A stretch of 64,000 bases of DNA from Pegea sp. RAD2-039 (lineage: Eukaryota; Chordata; Thaliacea; Salpida; Salpidae): assembly GCA_034620365.1 (NCBI GenBank), contig JAQGEQ010000041.1, positions 558,001 through 622,000 on the forward strand. Direction: 5' to 3'. Under the pieces are notes generated by a model. The model saw only the letters and a program-made list of their open reading frames with translations. It was not told the origin of the DNA and made no database searches. Below, piece by piece: positions 1 to 14,926 of the stretch. The position numbers and the translations under genes were made by a program. Within the stretch, counting starts at the first letter, position 1. Every line of letters starts with the position of its first letter.

Positions 1-3000
1 TGCCAAGCATCATGATGTCACTGATATCGTGCGAGCAAACCCTTGCATGACGTAGACAAACAATGATCACGTGATTAGTGTTTTATGTAACTCTTATGGC
101 GGAATTAGCGAAAGCATCGAGCAACTAACGATTAGTTATGGTGGTCATGGCCATCAGTTCAAGCTCTGAGTAATTAAACGCTGAAAAGAACAACGTATAG
201 GAACAGTTTTATCGACTTGTTAAAACAGTGTTTGTTGATTTCTCAAAAGTTAATCCGATTTCAAACCAGCTTTCTATCACTAATTTCTTGAATTATAAAA
301 ACTTTGAATAATTTGAGATAATTAGATTTCAAAATAAAACAATAGTAACAATAAGACTGACTTGATTGAGTCAATAAAAGAAGTAGTTTAAATACAATAA
401 AGTCTTCGAGTAACATAATAAGATCTATCTAACCTTTCAAAAAGATTCAATCCTTGATTTTTATGTGGAGTACAATGATTAAACAAAACCCAGTTTCGTT
501 GATTTAGCACCTTGACCTGTATAAGCTTTCTGACTACAAATTTAGTTTCAAATTTGCTACCTTTCATAGTATTACACTGCAAAGAGCTTACCACAATGGT
601 AGCAGTGTGTGAAAATTTAAGGTGTTTACATATTGAGGCTTTGTATTCAGTTAGCAAACTATTATGACTTATTGAGAACTGCAAGCAGAAAGTTAGTTGG
701 GTAAATGTGTTGACAGTCAGCGCGTTAATCTTATGTTGACTATTCAGACTTCAACTTAATTATCTCTTATGAGTAACACTAAGCCTTGTGAACGTATATT
801 TTCCGGACTTTTGATTGGTTGCCGAGATTTGGCACAACTTTTAAAGTTGTTATTTTTAAAGTTTTATTTTCAAGGTCTGTTAAAGCTTTTAATTTGACAT
901 TTAATTGCCATCAAAAGCTTTTGTTTCACTTTTGTTTAACTGGTTATAATTTCTGAAAAATATTGAAAATAAAAGATTTGTTTTTTACTCGGCCTCTTTT
1001 AGATGTATTTGCAAAAAACTGTTTCTGAAAACTATAAGATTAAAAATTTATTTTGTCAAATAATTTCATTTTTCATCAAATTTTATTTACAAACAATGAT
1101 CTATCAATAGTGAAAAACCAATTTTTATAATTTGTTTTGTAAAAATTTGAAATTAATCACTATAACAGTTATTTTTAAGTAAAAAAAGACATTTTTGGTT
1201 TGTTTTTAAACTCAAAATAACAAACTTTTCACGATACACTAAAAAACCGTTTTTGATGAAACACCAGCTCATTTTATTTTCATTTTGAATTATAAATCCG
1301 TTCTCAATGAGTTATAAATTATTTTATTCAATTTATACATCATTATTTAATCAAAACAAAAAATTAAATTAATTTTAAGAAAAATATTAAATCAAATAAG
1401 CTTTTGTTTCCAGCTTTTGAAATTGAGTAAATGAGAAGTTATGAAGCTTTTATAACCTGCGTTTAGATAAATACAAAAACTTTATTAAAAAAGAAAATTC
1501 TTCGTTCTTTTTTGATAGAAGTATTAAATATTCAGTTTCATCTTGTTTAGCTTTTGTGTTCTAAAAAAAGATAAATTAAAAAAAAAACTTTGAAAATTTT
1601 CTCTAAATATGAATAATCAAAATAACTAATTAATAGTTTTAATTTATTAAAATGCAATTTTATAGAAAAAGGTGTAAGAATAAAGTATAACTAAATTTCT
1701 TATTAAATACCAACTATTATGATACCAATAAAACAAATAAAAACTATTTTTTATGTTTTCAAAACAAATGCAAGTTTAATTATTACAATAAATATTTAAA
1801 ATATTCATAAGATTGGTCAGGTAGTTACAAAGATAAAAACTATTTTAAAGATTGAAAAAATAACAAAAAAACATATTTAGGATATTTTCGACTTGTTAAA
1901 TTCTTTATTTAAATTAGATTTGTTTAAAAAATGCTGGTACTGAAACAAACCCATTTAAAAATTAAATCTAAAACTTAAATTGTTAAACCGAAAACAAGAT
2001 CTACACAATTATGTCTGAAATACGCATCGAGAAATTTGTGAGAAAACATTGAAATGTCAAAAACTTCTCACACAAAAACAAATCTATTTCTGAGCCTAAG
2101 GAGTGATAAAAGCTGATATCTTCAGTAAATGAATAATAAACAAGAACTAAATTGAAGTCTATTAGATAAAAGCAAAAATAAAGTTGTGTTCTTTTTTTAA
2201 CGTATGCCTCCAAATCAAATTAAGTTACTTAAAATCAAATTATCAACTTTGAAGTATTATGTGAACGTAATTCAAATATAAGCGCCAAAAAATCTTCAAA
2301 TTGAAGGAAATTTTACATCAAACAACTATAAATTTAGAATATTAGTACAAATATAAAGTCATTAATTTGCTGATAGGAAAATAATGACGAAAGCTGGCTC
2401 CCTTAAACGTAAATACAATTTTATTCTATAATTTGAGTTATTATCAAATTAATTTTGTTATATGAATAAGAAACTGGAGTTTTAATTGAATCTTCTATAA
2501 TTTTAAAGCATGATCTGTATCATTTTTCTAACAATTACTTAATTAAATAATATCAGCAACAACAAATTTATTTATCCAGCTTCTTGAAGCTACAAAGTAC
2601 ACTTGAAAAAAGCAATAAATCAAACAAACGATGTATAATCACAATCACCTCATGTATTCGAGCTGTGTATCTTGAAAACTTGAAGATTATGAATTGGTAT
2701 ATTCATTCTTATATGCCACAATTTTTTGATAAGTAACTTAGATGAACGAATATTTTCAATACACCGAAACAATATCAGTCACAATACATCAAACGAAGAT
2801 AAAGTTCTCGATGTTAAGTTAGTCACATTTCTTTATTGAAGTAGCTTGTAGCGTTCACATACTTCTACAAGGGAGTACTCTAAAGAATAATGAAGATAAG
2901 TCTTAAAAAAGTCTCTAAAATTAACTTTTTCTAGCCGAAGCAGGGTTTGAAATCACTCATATTTGCCTCGTTACGCTTCATTGCATTTTAGGACCTAAAT

Positions 3001-6000
3001 AGAGTGAATGAAGCTTTGGAGCGTCTAAAAAGAACCTTTGCTGACTGTCAATTTAAAGACAGTGAAGTTAGAATTCTCCAACTAAATTAATTATTGTTTT
3101 ACAATCAGAAGTTTCAACTGGTTTGTGTATCATGTGATCAACATTTTAAACATTTAAAATTGCAGAATTTTGATTTGATTGTTCAATATTAATTTCATTA
3201 AGCTTATCCAAACCAATTCAAATTACTTAAACTCAACAAAAACCTTTCTGGTAGTGTTTTAAAAAGCTGCTAGAACTTAATTGCAAATTCACTTGGCATT
3301 AGTTGTTATAATATTAGTATATCGGAAGCTGAAGACGTTCACTAATAATTAAAGAGCAGATCATAATCTTTCACTAAACTAACTCAATTAGCTTTAGAAT
3401 TTGTTACTAAACAAAATTTCGTTGTAGTAGTTCAAATCAGGTCATAGAAATCATTCAAACTAACTTTTTCGAAAGCTTTTTGAGAAAATAATAGTTTTGA
3501 TTAAAATTGATTGAATTTTTCATTACTTTGCAACTGATTATGTAGCTGAACAATGTGAACAATCTCAATTGTAAAAAGTGTTGAAAAACGCTTTAATTGA
3601 TGCATTGTTTTATGTTTTGTTTAGATAAATTATGATTTGCTTTAAATCAATATCTTAGATTTATTAAACTTTATTTTATGATATTGAAACTCCTTTTTGT
3701 AGAGTTTATTAAAGTTTAAAGTTATAAATCAAAATAGTTTTACGTTATTAAGGTTTCATCAACCCAATTGATATAAGTGAAAACTCTCTTGTACAATTCT
3801 ACATCTCAGTACTTTTACATTTAAAACCTTTCTGACATCGTAAATAAAACTGATGAATTTATTACATACTATTACAGAAGTATAAATAACAGAATTAACT
3901 ATAATTCCTAATTATTTACTTTAATCTTGTTTTATTTGAAAGATCTATGCTTTAAATCTCTAAGGGTATCATTTAAAAGTGCGAATCTTGTGATGAGTGA
4001 GTGCCTAAGAACTGACTTGAGTCAAAGTTGCCCCTCTTACACTTTGCCTCTCTTTGAAGTGATGAGGTTTCTAATTGACAACTCACAGACCTCATAAAGG
4101 TTACTTTTTTAATTACATCACGTGACCGGCTTTGCATGTATTGAAAAGCTTTGAAAATCGAAGCTTTTAGACAAATGATGAAAAGTTTGAAACAAAACAG
4201 AAATAAATATTTAGTTGTTTCTGTTGGTTGTTATTGTCTATTAATCGTGATAAGTATATAAAATAATTAATCAATATTTTCAGTTATTTAACTTTAATAT
4301 ATCATTTTCTATTGTTTCGTTTATACTGTTATTGTTAAAAAGTTATTATTCATTGCATAAACCTCTAATATTTACTTTTGTAAACACAGCAAGTTATATT
4401 TGTATAAATAGACGTTAATCTAAATGTTTAAGTAACTAACTGATATAAAAAATAGCTAAAATTGTTTATAGTTTACAGATTTTAATCAATCTATTTTTGA
4501 CAATTTATTTTTGCTTTGTAAAAAGGCTTAGAGCTTTTCAAAAAGTAATTTTACCGAAAATTTTTATACGAGATAATAAAAAGTTCTAAGTGTAGAGTCA
4601 TAAGAAAAACGAATCAAATATCTTAGACAGAAATGAGATTAAGAGCAAGATATTTTTGTAACTCATGATAAACTGATAAAATGTACAAGTGAAAAAATTG
4701 TGTGAATGCTGAGCTTTAAATAGATTCCATCTCATATAATTCAGCTAAAATAATTCAATTTCAGCAAATATATTTTACAAATAAAGAAAATAATTGAAGA
4801 AAGTCTTTAAAGATTAAACATTTGAAATTTTTTAAGAAGGCAAGTTCAAAACTTCAGCAGATTTACTTGTTAAAGATATTCTTATCATACCTGCAGTCTA
4901 GTAAATACAAGTCTAAGAAACAAGTACTGAAAATAACCTCGTGACCGTTTTGCTTATCGCAAAAAATTAAAAAGCAATTCGTCAGTAAATATGTATTATA
5001 TATTTAGGTCCACAAAATTATAAAAGGCATCAATCTCTTTTTGCAAGGCTTAAAATGACTTTGCGGTTTTTCTACAAAACGAATATGTTTTTCAACTCAG
5101 ACATACTTTTGTTTTCATTTCAACAGTTTGAAAAGTTTGGTTGCAAATATTAGTAACAAGCCGTTTAGAAAAATCAAATAAAGTGGCGGAATAAAACGTC
5201 ATCTAATTTTTTCTTTTTTATTTCTTATTTTACACCAATTGTTTTCAGCATCTGATAATTGCCTTGTATTTGTGCGAATTAGTTTTGGGCTGAAAGTTCT
5301 ACAAAGAAGTTTGATTGTTCATAAATTACAAATTTCAGATAAACAAATATCTTAGAATTTAATAGAAACTAAACAAGCGTGACATGAAGTGTAAATTTCA
5401 AAAATCAAACCTTTTATCTGTGAAAAATCTATAAATTTTATTTATTAATTAAAAACAACTCTACTTTTTCATCTCAGTACCATTCTACCAGTAGCCAGTT
5501 GCAAGTAATTCAAAACATCATCTAATTACCGTTAAAAAAACTAACTACTCACGATGAAGCAAGAATTTCGTTGGTTAAGTAATAGATATTTCAACAAACT
5601 TGTTTGACTTTGAAGCTTTTTCACTTTAACAACATCCGTTACTGCAAGCGACTAAAACTGTTGAAACGGCTTTAAATGGTCCTTAAAGATTTGCGTACCC
5701 GTTTCACCTCTTGTGTTTTGACATCCAAGAAAATTGAGTTAAAACTCTATCTACTGATTGTCAGCTGTTACAAGTATCTTCCAATGTTTTTACAGAAGCC
5801 AATATTTCAAATTAAGTTTTTGAAAGAATGTAATTCTTATTTGGATAAAAAAGAACATTGACGGAGAACTTATTTTAGTAAAACGTTGAGCTCATTTTTA
5901 AAAAGAACTCATTAATACTCGACTATATAGGATCTAACAAACGGTAGAGTTCAATTTATTACTCTAATCTAATTAGTAAATCTAGAAAAGGATTCAATTT

Positions 6001-9000
6001 ACAACTAAATAGCAGAATAGCTTCTTTTTAACTCTTATTTTCGAAGTAAATTACTTATTTTTTAAGTAAAGAGTAAAAAAATGGTTTAATTAAGTAAGTG
6101 AAGTATCTTAAGCTCTGCTTAATTTAGTTTGGTTTTATAATTCTTTGTATTAGCTGCATGAATTAGGTGAAATATGGTTTTGCTTGTTACTTTTCACCTT
6201 TAAGCTCTTTGAATTCCTGATAAAATACAGTCTTTTCGCCAAATATCTTTCATAAATATATTAAATACATAAAACATGAAGACAGCGAATTTGAAATAAA
6301 AAAAGTTAAAGAAAAATCTGTAGAAGAAAGAAAGTTGTTGAAAAATGTTTAATAGTCTGTGCAAATACTTCAAGAATACCGTTTAGGTGAAGCATAAGAA
6401 AATATGAAACTTTACAAATACCATTATTCATTTATGATATTTAAAATCAAATTGCAACAATTTTTGATTTAATTGTTTACTAAGTAATCTACATTTTGAT
6501 TTTCATCAACTGTTGCGAATCGTATAGAATAGTTAGCATCAACTGTTTTTTCATCTACAGCTGTGTCATATGAAAAGAAAGATTAGCTTCTTATCATCAC
6601 CTAAGAAGTTAGAAGCTAGTAGAAACCTTATTGTATCTTAGAAAAGTTTGAATTGTACAAAATACAAAAAAATTTTAGGAAATAATTTCTTGTTGATATT
6701 ATTATATAGACAGTTAACAATTTGATTAAGTTGCTGCATTGAAATTGCTGCACCTTTTCGCACAGTATCGAAAAAGCGAAACCGCCTCAAGCTGTCACGA
6801 ATAGAAACCTTGTTAGGAGATACATAAGTTCAAAAGGTACTTCTACATGATGACTGATAATCATGAAATAAGTGTACCGTAAAAAGCTGGCTGTATACCT
6901 AATTTCGTGTCTTCCTGATTAAGAGTTAAAGTTTGGAAGAAGAATGCAAATTTTGATAAATATACTGATTGAAAGATACTCGAAACTGAACAAGACATTT
7001 TTTAACATTTATAATGTGTCTATACTCATCTACAAAATTATCGAATGTTCTACAATTTTCCATCTTAATAAATAAGCTTCATATGATACTTTTTTGATGA
7101 ATCTTTATCAGCAAACGTCTTGGGTAACAGGTACTCATCTTAGTTTTAATCGTCGGCTGTAATGACTTTCTTCAAAAGATGATTTATTTAATCTTCTTAC
7201 TTTAAGCCCTGTAGCTAAACTAGCTTTAGAATTATCGTAGATAAAAATTGAAGATAAAAATAAGGATTGTTGGTATCTGAGACAGAAACTGCTGTTTTTT
7301 GCCAGTTATGTGAGATTTACACCAATTAAAAAACCTTGAAGAGTTAAGCATCATTAATCGAATTATCATGATATAATCTTTGACAAAGTCTTAAGTAAAC
7401 TGTAGAAACTGAATAAAGAAATGTGTCTGTAACCGAACTATCTAAAAATGAGTTCCTTGACACAATATTTCAAAAATGTTTATTGAACTGTAGATAGATG
7501 CGAATATTTTTATTAATTGATGATAATTATGAATATGAAATATTCTACTCTAATTTTCAAATAATTTAGGTTTTATCACTTACTCGTTGCATGATCAGAT
7601 TAAAAGTTAATTACATTCCACTTTAAGATTGTAATCTAATAATACAGAAATTAAATTTGTTAAATGGTTAGTTTATGAGATGCTAATTTTTAAAAGATAA
7701 TTTATGAATGATATAGATTTCTTAATATAACTTTTTTAATTTGAAAATCGTTTGTAGCAGGTTTATTTTTAGAAGTCAACTTTAAATTGGCAGTATGAAA
7801 GCCTGCAGCGTTTATAACTAGCTGTTTATTATTTCAATTTCATGCAATTTGATGATTTAAATAAGGTGCAGCTTTGCACAGCTTTCAATTAATAATGTAG
7901 TTGAAGGCAACAGGTGAAGAAGTTCATTAATTTGTTTGATTTAGCATAAAAAATAAAAATGGATTTATAAACTTGACTAAGACACTGAAATTTTCTTGCT
8001 ATAAGAAGTTTGCAATCAACTTCATCAAAACTTCTTGAAGATTTTAATGTTGTCGATTTGGTAAGATAAATTTTATTGGAAAATATATTTAAATTTGAAA
8101 AAAACTTCTCTAAGCTGAATCTATAACATTTGTAGCAATAATTACAATCAAAATATAATTTCGAATTCAACTTAAAGTGATTGAGAGTTTTTCAGAGCCA
8201 TTTATGACTAAAGATAAATGTTTTTTAATATAAGTCAATATAGTAATCATAAAAAAAACAGCTGTAGCGCGCTTAATCATCATAAACTTCCAATTTTGAA
8301 AAGACAGTTTTTTGAATGTGTACACTTCTGCATCTTGGCACTGCTCTACTAATAAGCTTTTGATAAATTAACTTTAATGAATTCGAAGCTGAAAAAATGT
8401 TAAAAAAATTGAAGGTCTACAAAACAGTTGTTTTACATGAATATTTGATACTTGTATCAAAGTATTTTTAAACTGAAATTGAACTAATTAAAACAATATC
8501 TGGTTATATAATTGATTAAAGTAAAAAGTTTAACTAAAATTGTTGCTTCTCTTTTAACTTTGCATTTATATGTAGAATCTACTAAGCTCTAATCAGTGAA
8601 ATACAAAAGCAACTCTGTCAAATTGTAACATCTGACATTTTTATTATCTTATCATTTAAAAAAATCAGTATCTCATAGAGATAATGGAAAATAGGAAGAT
8701 CAAGGATTGTTTCAACAACATTTACATACAAACAAACGTGCTAAGGCTAAGATCTTAGAAATTTTCAAAGGTATGTATAGAAAACAAAGAATAAAAATTA
8801 AGTACCGTACATCTGCTTAGAGAACATGAGATAATCATTTACTGAAAATCATATTGAATAAATTAACCTTTTCAAATGACTCATGCTTACCTAGCTATCT
8901 TCTAGTACTTGAACAATACAAGCTCTGTTCAGAGTTCCCACATAATTCAAACTATCTCTTCTCGAAGGAGTATCTTTTATTATTTAAAGTTAATATCACA

Positions 9001-9235
9001 ACAAAATCAAATAAAACTAAATTATTTGTTAGAGTGATGCCAAAACTTTGTAGGCTTTTGGTACGATACTGGTTGGTATAGCAGAGGATTTTTTAATCTA
9101 TTTTCGATACTTTTCTTACAAGGTATGCGTAAAAAGATAAAAAATGAATGTAATATACTGCTTTTAAAATTGGTTAATATTATATCTAAAGTTATAAAAT
9201 GTAAATTTATTTATCATTTTTCTTCCTTTTCCTTT
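1..9235. other. AT-rich stretch without a recognisable gene
   Basis: No reading frame here exceeds about 100 codons and none resembles a protein family I know. The DNA is AT-rich with many short A and T runs. The first 180 bases are less AT-rich and hold an isolated short frame beginning MAELAKASSN at about 98-130, which could be the edge of a gene lying outside the window, but nothing after it supports that. I see no RNA gene, tandem array or full transposon. Confidence 0.6.
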
Positions 9236-9239
9236 TTTT

Positions 9240-9485
9240 CAAGCTGGGTTTTCTTCTCCGTTCGCAGAGTAGAGAGCGGTATTCGGAGCGATCCGTAGTG
9301 ATATCCTCCTAACTGTTCGTATTGATGTTGAGCGATTTTATGTCACGCTTGCAAGTATCTTTAATGCAAAGGCACGGACGGCCGATGTTGCGTTTGCCCT
9401 TTGATAGCTTCCCATACAACAGATCCTGTGGGATCCGTAAGTCTTCCATCTTACAGACGTGTCCGATCTAACACAGCCTTTTCTG
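9240..9485 (-). mobile_element. LINE ORF2 C-terminal relic (non-LTR retrotransposon)
   Basis: Read on the minus strand, this less AT-rich island gives a degenerate peptide with the landmarks IGHVCKMEDLRIP, DLLYGKLSKGKRNIGRP and CKRDIKSLNINT. This is the tail found at the C-terminus of many non-LTR retrotransposon reverse transcriptases (pattern GHV.RM.D.RIP..LLYGEL..GKR..GRP, then CKRDLK). An in-frame stop follows the INTNS segment and no upstream reverse-transcriptase domain is visible, so it is a dead 5'-truncated copy. The element near 26.0-26.4 kb carries the same tail and is probably of the same family. The clade is uncertain. Confidence 0.75.
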
Positions 9486-9489
9486 AGCA

Positions 9490-12400
9490 ATAATTGTAGG
9501 TTTTAATGTTGGAATTATTTTCAATATTCAGGCTTGATCATAAGACTAAAATAGGTTTTTAAATTTAAAACTAAAATACAAACGAGAAATTATCAACTTT
9601 AAATTTTGATGAAGATTGAGTACTTTTCATCATTTACTAAATAAATATCTGCTTAAGAATATAGTGTGGTTGAAGAAATGGAGTTTTTATTTAACTTAGA
9701 AAGTAGTTTTAGTCATTAAAAATTAATCTTCAAGTCTATAGAATATTAAGGAGTGAAAAAAGTATAAAATTGCCGCTGGGTATAAATGAGAGTCTCTTGT
9801 CACTGTCATATTTAGTAAGATTTAGAAATGTTAATCTGCAAACTAACAATCTACAACCTGGTTTGATTATTTTACTTCGATTGAGTTTGCACCAATCTTA
9901 TGCAACCTTTATCGGCCAACTTAAAGTGAATATTAAAAAATTTGTATTCGTCTATTTCGTCTAAGTTTTTTTAATGTTGTCGATTTATTTTATCAGTAAA
10001 TAAAACTTTAAATGATACAACTTATATTTATACTAAAAGTGTGTCTGGCTGTTTTTTAAATGTTATCTAAAATCAACTCTTATAAAATATTTTATTAAAA
10101 TGTATTTAATAGAAAGGTAACAGACATTTATGGGTGTTTCAGGATTAGTTTTAAAACGTCTAAAGACTATCCTTAACACTTAAGTAAAGTATAAGATCGA
10201 AAAAATTTAATCTATATTTTCATATTAAAACTTTATTTTTTAACTTCTGCCTAAAATATAAACTAAATAATAAATAAGCTACCTGAATATTTTCAAAGAA
10301 TTTTATTGAGTTTTTGAGTCTTTCTAGAAAACTAAGAAATCAATTATTTTTTTAACCATTTTTAAACCAAATTTCAACGTTTTTATGTTTGTAGTTTAGC
10401 CTTAGAATAGTATTAGTAATGTGTAATTATAAGCTCTCAATTAAGCTTAAAGTTTTACGAATACTTCCCAGAGGATAAGAGACAGGATAAAATCTTTAAA
10501 TGCAAGCAATTATACAAGAGTCGTAATAAAACCTGTCCGTTATCTAAAGTAGCGTTTTGTTTTATAACCTATAAGAAAACATTTGGTTTTATGATTAGCA
10601 AAAGCTTATAATGAGCTTCAAGGCTGCAAAATACTGTTGATAAAATGGTTATCTTGTCACGTTTCTACATATATTTGTTTTGATTTATAGGCAAATTTCT
10701 TCGAAGCTAAATTGAATAATTTTTGCTATTTAGTGTTTATATTAACTTTCAACAGTTTTGCAAAAATTCTTTTCAACAACTTGATACGATGATTTTGTAT
10801 TTGACCAAACAACTAATTCTCGAATCTTATTACTGAAGCATTAGTCTGATAAGCATACCATTTCACTAAGTAATTGTTTTATCGTATAATCGAAACACAA
10901 TTGATGCTATTTTACCAATGTTTTGGTTTTTATAGCAGTTTATTTATCAGATATTTCATATCATCTATGTTTATTTAAACTATAATTAAAAGTTATAATA
11001 CTTTAGATTAAATTAGATTACTAGCAAAAGTTACTGACAATTAAATTAAAGGTAATTGTGACAAAACTCTAAAGATAAAATTTGTATTAAACTCGTATAG
11101 GGTTGAGACTATGTATTAACAAATAGTAACCTGATTCTATCAATTTAATTTCATATTATCTTATTAAGAGTAGTTTCAACAATTAATATAGTTTGAATTA
11201 CATTTAACACTCATCAATAATACTTTCAATTTTTTACTAACAAGCTTTCATGTCATTTACCATGTAGTCAACAAAATTAATTAGTTATAAAGATGTACAA
11301 AATTCAAGTTATGGTAGTTAGTTTAATGAAAATTTATTAAGGACAAACCTTTTGATCATATAATTTAGCAGCTATTTTTTTAAAACAATTTTAAAACATG
11401 AAACATAAGCTTTTAAAAATTTTGATAATATTCTTGAATACCAACTTTTCTATTTATAGAATAATCGTGGTTGTAAGACTTAAGCAAAATGTTTTTTAAG
11501 CTTTTTGTTTAGTAATTAATTATTTACCTTGTATCTCATTCAAATCGTGTTAACATAAAGTTAAATATATTTTTCAAGGAATTTCATGTATTTTGTATTA
11601 TGAGCTAAAATCAGTTAAATTTTCAAAGATTATATTATACTAAAAGCTTTTAGTTACAATGTTCAACTTGTGAATTAAAGTAATAATCTTTATTATACAG
11701 TATACCTAATAAACTTTCAACAATTTTTTGATCTATTAACCTATTTTCCACTTGTTATCAACGTCTTTTACTTCAAATACCTTATCAAAATGTAACAAGT
11801 TAGTCGTTCAAAACTCTATATTCATTTCTTCAAATTTTTCTTTAATCGAACTTAGATCTTATTATCAATTAAACTAGTTTTTAGTCTATAAACTTTTTGA
11901 TGACTAACCTTATAAACTAAAGATAAATAATAATCTTAGAATAATTTCCCCAAAATATTACGAAGTGATACTTTAGACCTTTTTCCTTCTACTTTAATTG
12001 CATTTTCTAAAATATTTTTTAGAAAACTTGATAATTAAATGAACTTTCTGAAGACAATAAAGGATTTTAAAATAGTATTTCAAATATGAAGAAAATTTTC
12101 TGAAGGCAAACTTAATATTTCTAAAAACGTTTTTCTGTTCCGACCTTAGAGATCACCTGTTTGTTTTGAATACAGTTTTGTCATTTATTTTGTTATATCA
12201 GATAAATTATTTATCAAGTTAGATGCAACAGGGCCTATATATCGCATAGTCTTTGTTTATAATCTAAAATTTATTTTAGCAAATTTTCAATTATTTCAAA
12301 CGATATATGATAAAATAAAACTTAATTATAAAACATCAAATAACTAATCGTTAGAAGCATAAAATTTCAGCGTGTCTTAGATCTTTAATGATGTCAAAAC

Positions 12401-14926
12401 TTTGATTTGTAAACCAGTGACTCTGTAACAAATTCAACGTAGAGAACAAGAGGCTTGTTTCTTATAAAAAAATCATGATTTAGAAGTTCAACTAAAAGCT
12501 AGAAAGGCAACAAAATAATTTTTTAAAGAGACTTTATATAAGATCAAAAATATCTGTAAATTAAAATTTCTACTTTAAAAGTATTCTTATTGAAAAATCC
12601 CAGAAAGATGTTTTTGATAAATAGATTTTTAGCTATGAAAACAATTAAAACTTCAAGAGTTTAAACCAATTTCAACTTGTTTTAGTATAACCGTAAAATT
12701 ATACTAGAAAAACTTTTAGAGATTATCTCTTGTTTATTAATTATGTTCCCTGAAACAACGATGACTAAATTTTATTATTGTTATGAGTTCGGTTTTTTTA
12801 ATCTAAACAAATACTTGCCTAACTATTCAATCTGTTAAAGAACATACAACCATTAATGATTTACTAAAAGGATCTTTACTTGATGAAGCAGTCAAGTATT
12901 TAGAACTTTTCAACATCAAGCTCAAGATTGAATTTATCATCTGAGAAGTTTTCTTAAGCCAAGCTGCTAAATTGATTCAGATATATTCTTGTTATGCTTT
13001 AAGTGGAATTTAAACCCAAATCACTCATTTAAACTTGCTGCCGAATAAGCACAAGTATTTAAATTACTTTTCATCATTTGTTGGGAAATAAACATCTTGC
13101 CATTACACAGGATGTCTTGCTGATTGTGAGTTTCAGGTTCTCTCGATCATGCAACATATATTTTGAGACAAGTTTTACAAAGTCAAGACTAGTCGCTGTT
13201 TAAGTAAGTTTTATGAGCAAACTTGCTAACCTTGGATAAATCTAATTATTTAAACTTTTTCTTAATCAATTTAACTTTTAATTTTTTTCCTCATACACAG
13301 TTTCAAATTTGCTTCGCTATCATTAAAATCATAATTCTTATATAGACGCTTAGTTTACAAGCATTAACTATTTTGATTATATTGTAAGATAATTATGATA
13401 ATAATAATCTATTCATACAACAAAGATATAAAAGCCTATTTAACTTTTTAAAGCTGCCTAGCTTTTATATTAAATCATATTATTTTAAGTGTAAATATTT
13501 GCAAAAAACATTACAGAAAAATCATTTAAAATACAATATTAACTAAAATATAACATTTTACATTTGTGTAGTTTTTAACCTTATTTTTTAAGTTTCTACA
13601 TAACACTTGCAGCATAGACCGAAAAAGAAAAAAAAAACAAAACCCCTGTCTTGAAATATCAACCAAATAACAAACCCATTCATTCACTTTTAATTGTTAA
13701 CTCTACTACGTTTTGGCACTAAATCCAGTATTATTCAAAGTGAGAGACTGCGTTGAGTAATTCAACATCAATAAACTATTTAATTCAGAGCTTCTTCGAC
13801 AATTGACAAAACTTGTTGTTTTTGTAATTGCAGAAATGTTGTTTACAATATTCATCAATATTTTGAATTTTTAGCTCTTATAAATGAATTGTTGTAAATT
13901 TAATTTAGTAAAACTAGACATCATTTATTCAAATAGATCAATCTATTACTCACTTTAATTACTTCCTCATGACTTTTCAGAATTGTTTAGCTTCTAATTT
14001 CAAATGAGAGTAATAATTCTTACTAGAAATTAAGTAATAAATAGGTAAATAATAAATAACATTTAAAAGATCAATAGATTATTTTCTTTTGGTAAATTTT
14101 CAATTTTATTCTTTTATATAAACAAAATTCGATATATTTTTTTTAAATTAAAGCCTTTAGAATAGTTTTGGTTTGAAAAATTTATTCTGTACCAACAAAA
14201 TTGTTTTCTAATTTCTGAAATTTGTTTACTATTCAATAAATTTTTTTACTATCTAATAAAGTTTAGATATTATAAATGGTTTTCCAAATTAATCAAACAA
14301 TTTGAAAATGTTTTTACGATTTTCAACTTTCTATAAAAAAGTTATTTTAAAAATGATATCACTTCTTGCTCATTAAAAAGTCACTGGACCTTTTGATAAA
14401 TTTAGATCTTCTACTTAGCATGTATTTAGTAGTTTGTCCAAAATATCAATTAAATAAAAACATAAAAACAAGATCACAATCTTTAAATCTAAAAAATAGC
14501 TCTTCATCTTCCTTAAAAGTATGTTTGAATCAAAAATATTTTCTTCAGGTCTATATTGTTCATCAATCCAACTAGAATTATATAATATTTTGTATTTTAT
14601 TTAATATACAAATATATGTTAATAAGAACTTTAGAAATTAGCCAAATATTGAACTAATTTAATATTTTGGCTTACAATACTGCAATTGAACTTATTGTCC
14701 AGGTTTTGATGAATGTTATAGACATGTATGCTAAAAGTGATTATAATGATAATAATGAGTACTAAAGTAAGTAAGATTAGAAAATTTGTTATATGATTGG
14801 TTAACTTCAATTGTTTAAACAGATTTAAATGTTTTCTGTTATAGGTTTCAAATGAACTACAAAAATAAATTTAAAGACTTTTTCATCTCTACAATTCAAT
14901 TTAATGTTTGAAAATTGATCCAATTG
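9490..14926. other. AT-rich intergenic DNA
   Basis: Nothing recognisable. The short frames are scattered and of low complexity. The promoter and 5' UTR of the inversin gene presumably lie in the last kilobase, but I see no TATA box or other element I would defend. Confidence 0.6.

Noticed and set aside
14366..14575. 69-codon frame before inversin
   Set aside because: Low-complexity Leu/Lys/Asn peptide in AT-rich DNA, without homology or splice support.
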